The notes beneath the pieces were generated by a model. That model was not told the origin of the DNA and made no database searches. It saw only the letters and a program-made list of their open reading frames with translations. 64,000 nt of DNA from Tricholomella constricta (Eukaryota > Basidiomycota > Agaricomycetes > Agaricales > Lyophyllaceae): NCBI GenBank assembly GCA_013368375.1, contig JAACJP010000038.1, forward strand, positions 62,001-126,000. The letters are read 5' to 3'. This document shows, one piece after another, positions 63,865 to 64,000 of the stretch; the stretch's first letter is position 1; every line of letters begins with the position of its first letter. Made by a program: the position numbers and the translations under genes.

Positions 63865-64000
63865 CGTACTCGTCTCTGCTTCATTTTCCTCTCCATTCTC
63901 GCCTACCTCTGTGCTTTGTCTCATTTCTTTACTGCTCATCATGTTTCGCGCACACGCTGAATTCGCCTCTCTTCAGCCTGCCCCTTTCCCTTCGCCGCCC

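Overview
The window is genomic DNA of a basidiomycete fungus, most likely an Agaricomycete. The genes have many short GT-AG introns (47-60 nt). The repeats are the types expected there: chromodomain Ty3/gypsy elements, a CxC2/KDZ transposase, a GCM-domain MULE relative, a Helitron Rep fragment, a FunK1-like kinase tail and an F-box gene. Almost all of it is mobile DNA or broken host genes; the only intact host-like gene I can support is the F-box gene at 17.2-18.3 kb.

Layout. 1-4.4 kb is the right end of a cargo-carrying DNA element (here K1), inserted in a Penelope/Coprina-like retroelement (to 5.6 kb). 5.9-7.5 kb is a truncated MULE/GCM transposase. 7.5-9.3 kb holds FunK1-like and Helitron Rep debris. 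A Sacsin/Nov-type gene (9.3-9.8 and 16.2-16.6 kb, minus) is split by chromovirus 1 (9,843-16,164; intact gag and pol, GTGCC target duplication, LTRs differing at one base). Then come the F-box gene and chromovirus 2 (19,658-26,004, intact). 26.0-34.5 kb is K2, a relative of K1 with a KDZ transposase and different cargo genes; its right end sits in the same retroelement family, at the same target sequence as K1, in the opposite orientation. 34.5-35.6 kb is that retroelement's start, with two telomere repeats and a hammerhead-like motif.

36-48.9 kb is a graveyard of host gene pieces (Rad17, valyl-tRNA synthetase, TatD nuclease twice, Pho88), partly enclosed by a roughly 1-kb inverted repeat. 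49.0-58.7 kb is a third chromovirus on the minus strand. It is broken by a 2.2-kb solo-LTR-like insertion full of regulatory-looking repeats, and by a mosaic of a second gypsy gag, a duplicated pol piece and a copia RT-RNase H. A LINE tail, a decayed gypsy RT-RNase H and unassigned sequence finish the window.

How the parts work. The chromoviruses appear to prime reverse transcription with their own mRNA 5' end, and to make Pol by a -1 shift at the gag stop codon. The K elements carry an extraordinary density of the palindrome CCGCGG, in exons, introns and spacers alike, plus subterminal palindromes and a GC-rich minisatellite. These points, the same-site K insertions, and the solo LTR's TGAGTCA cluster and covarying hairpins are the most unusual signals.
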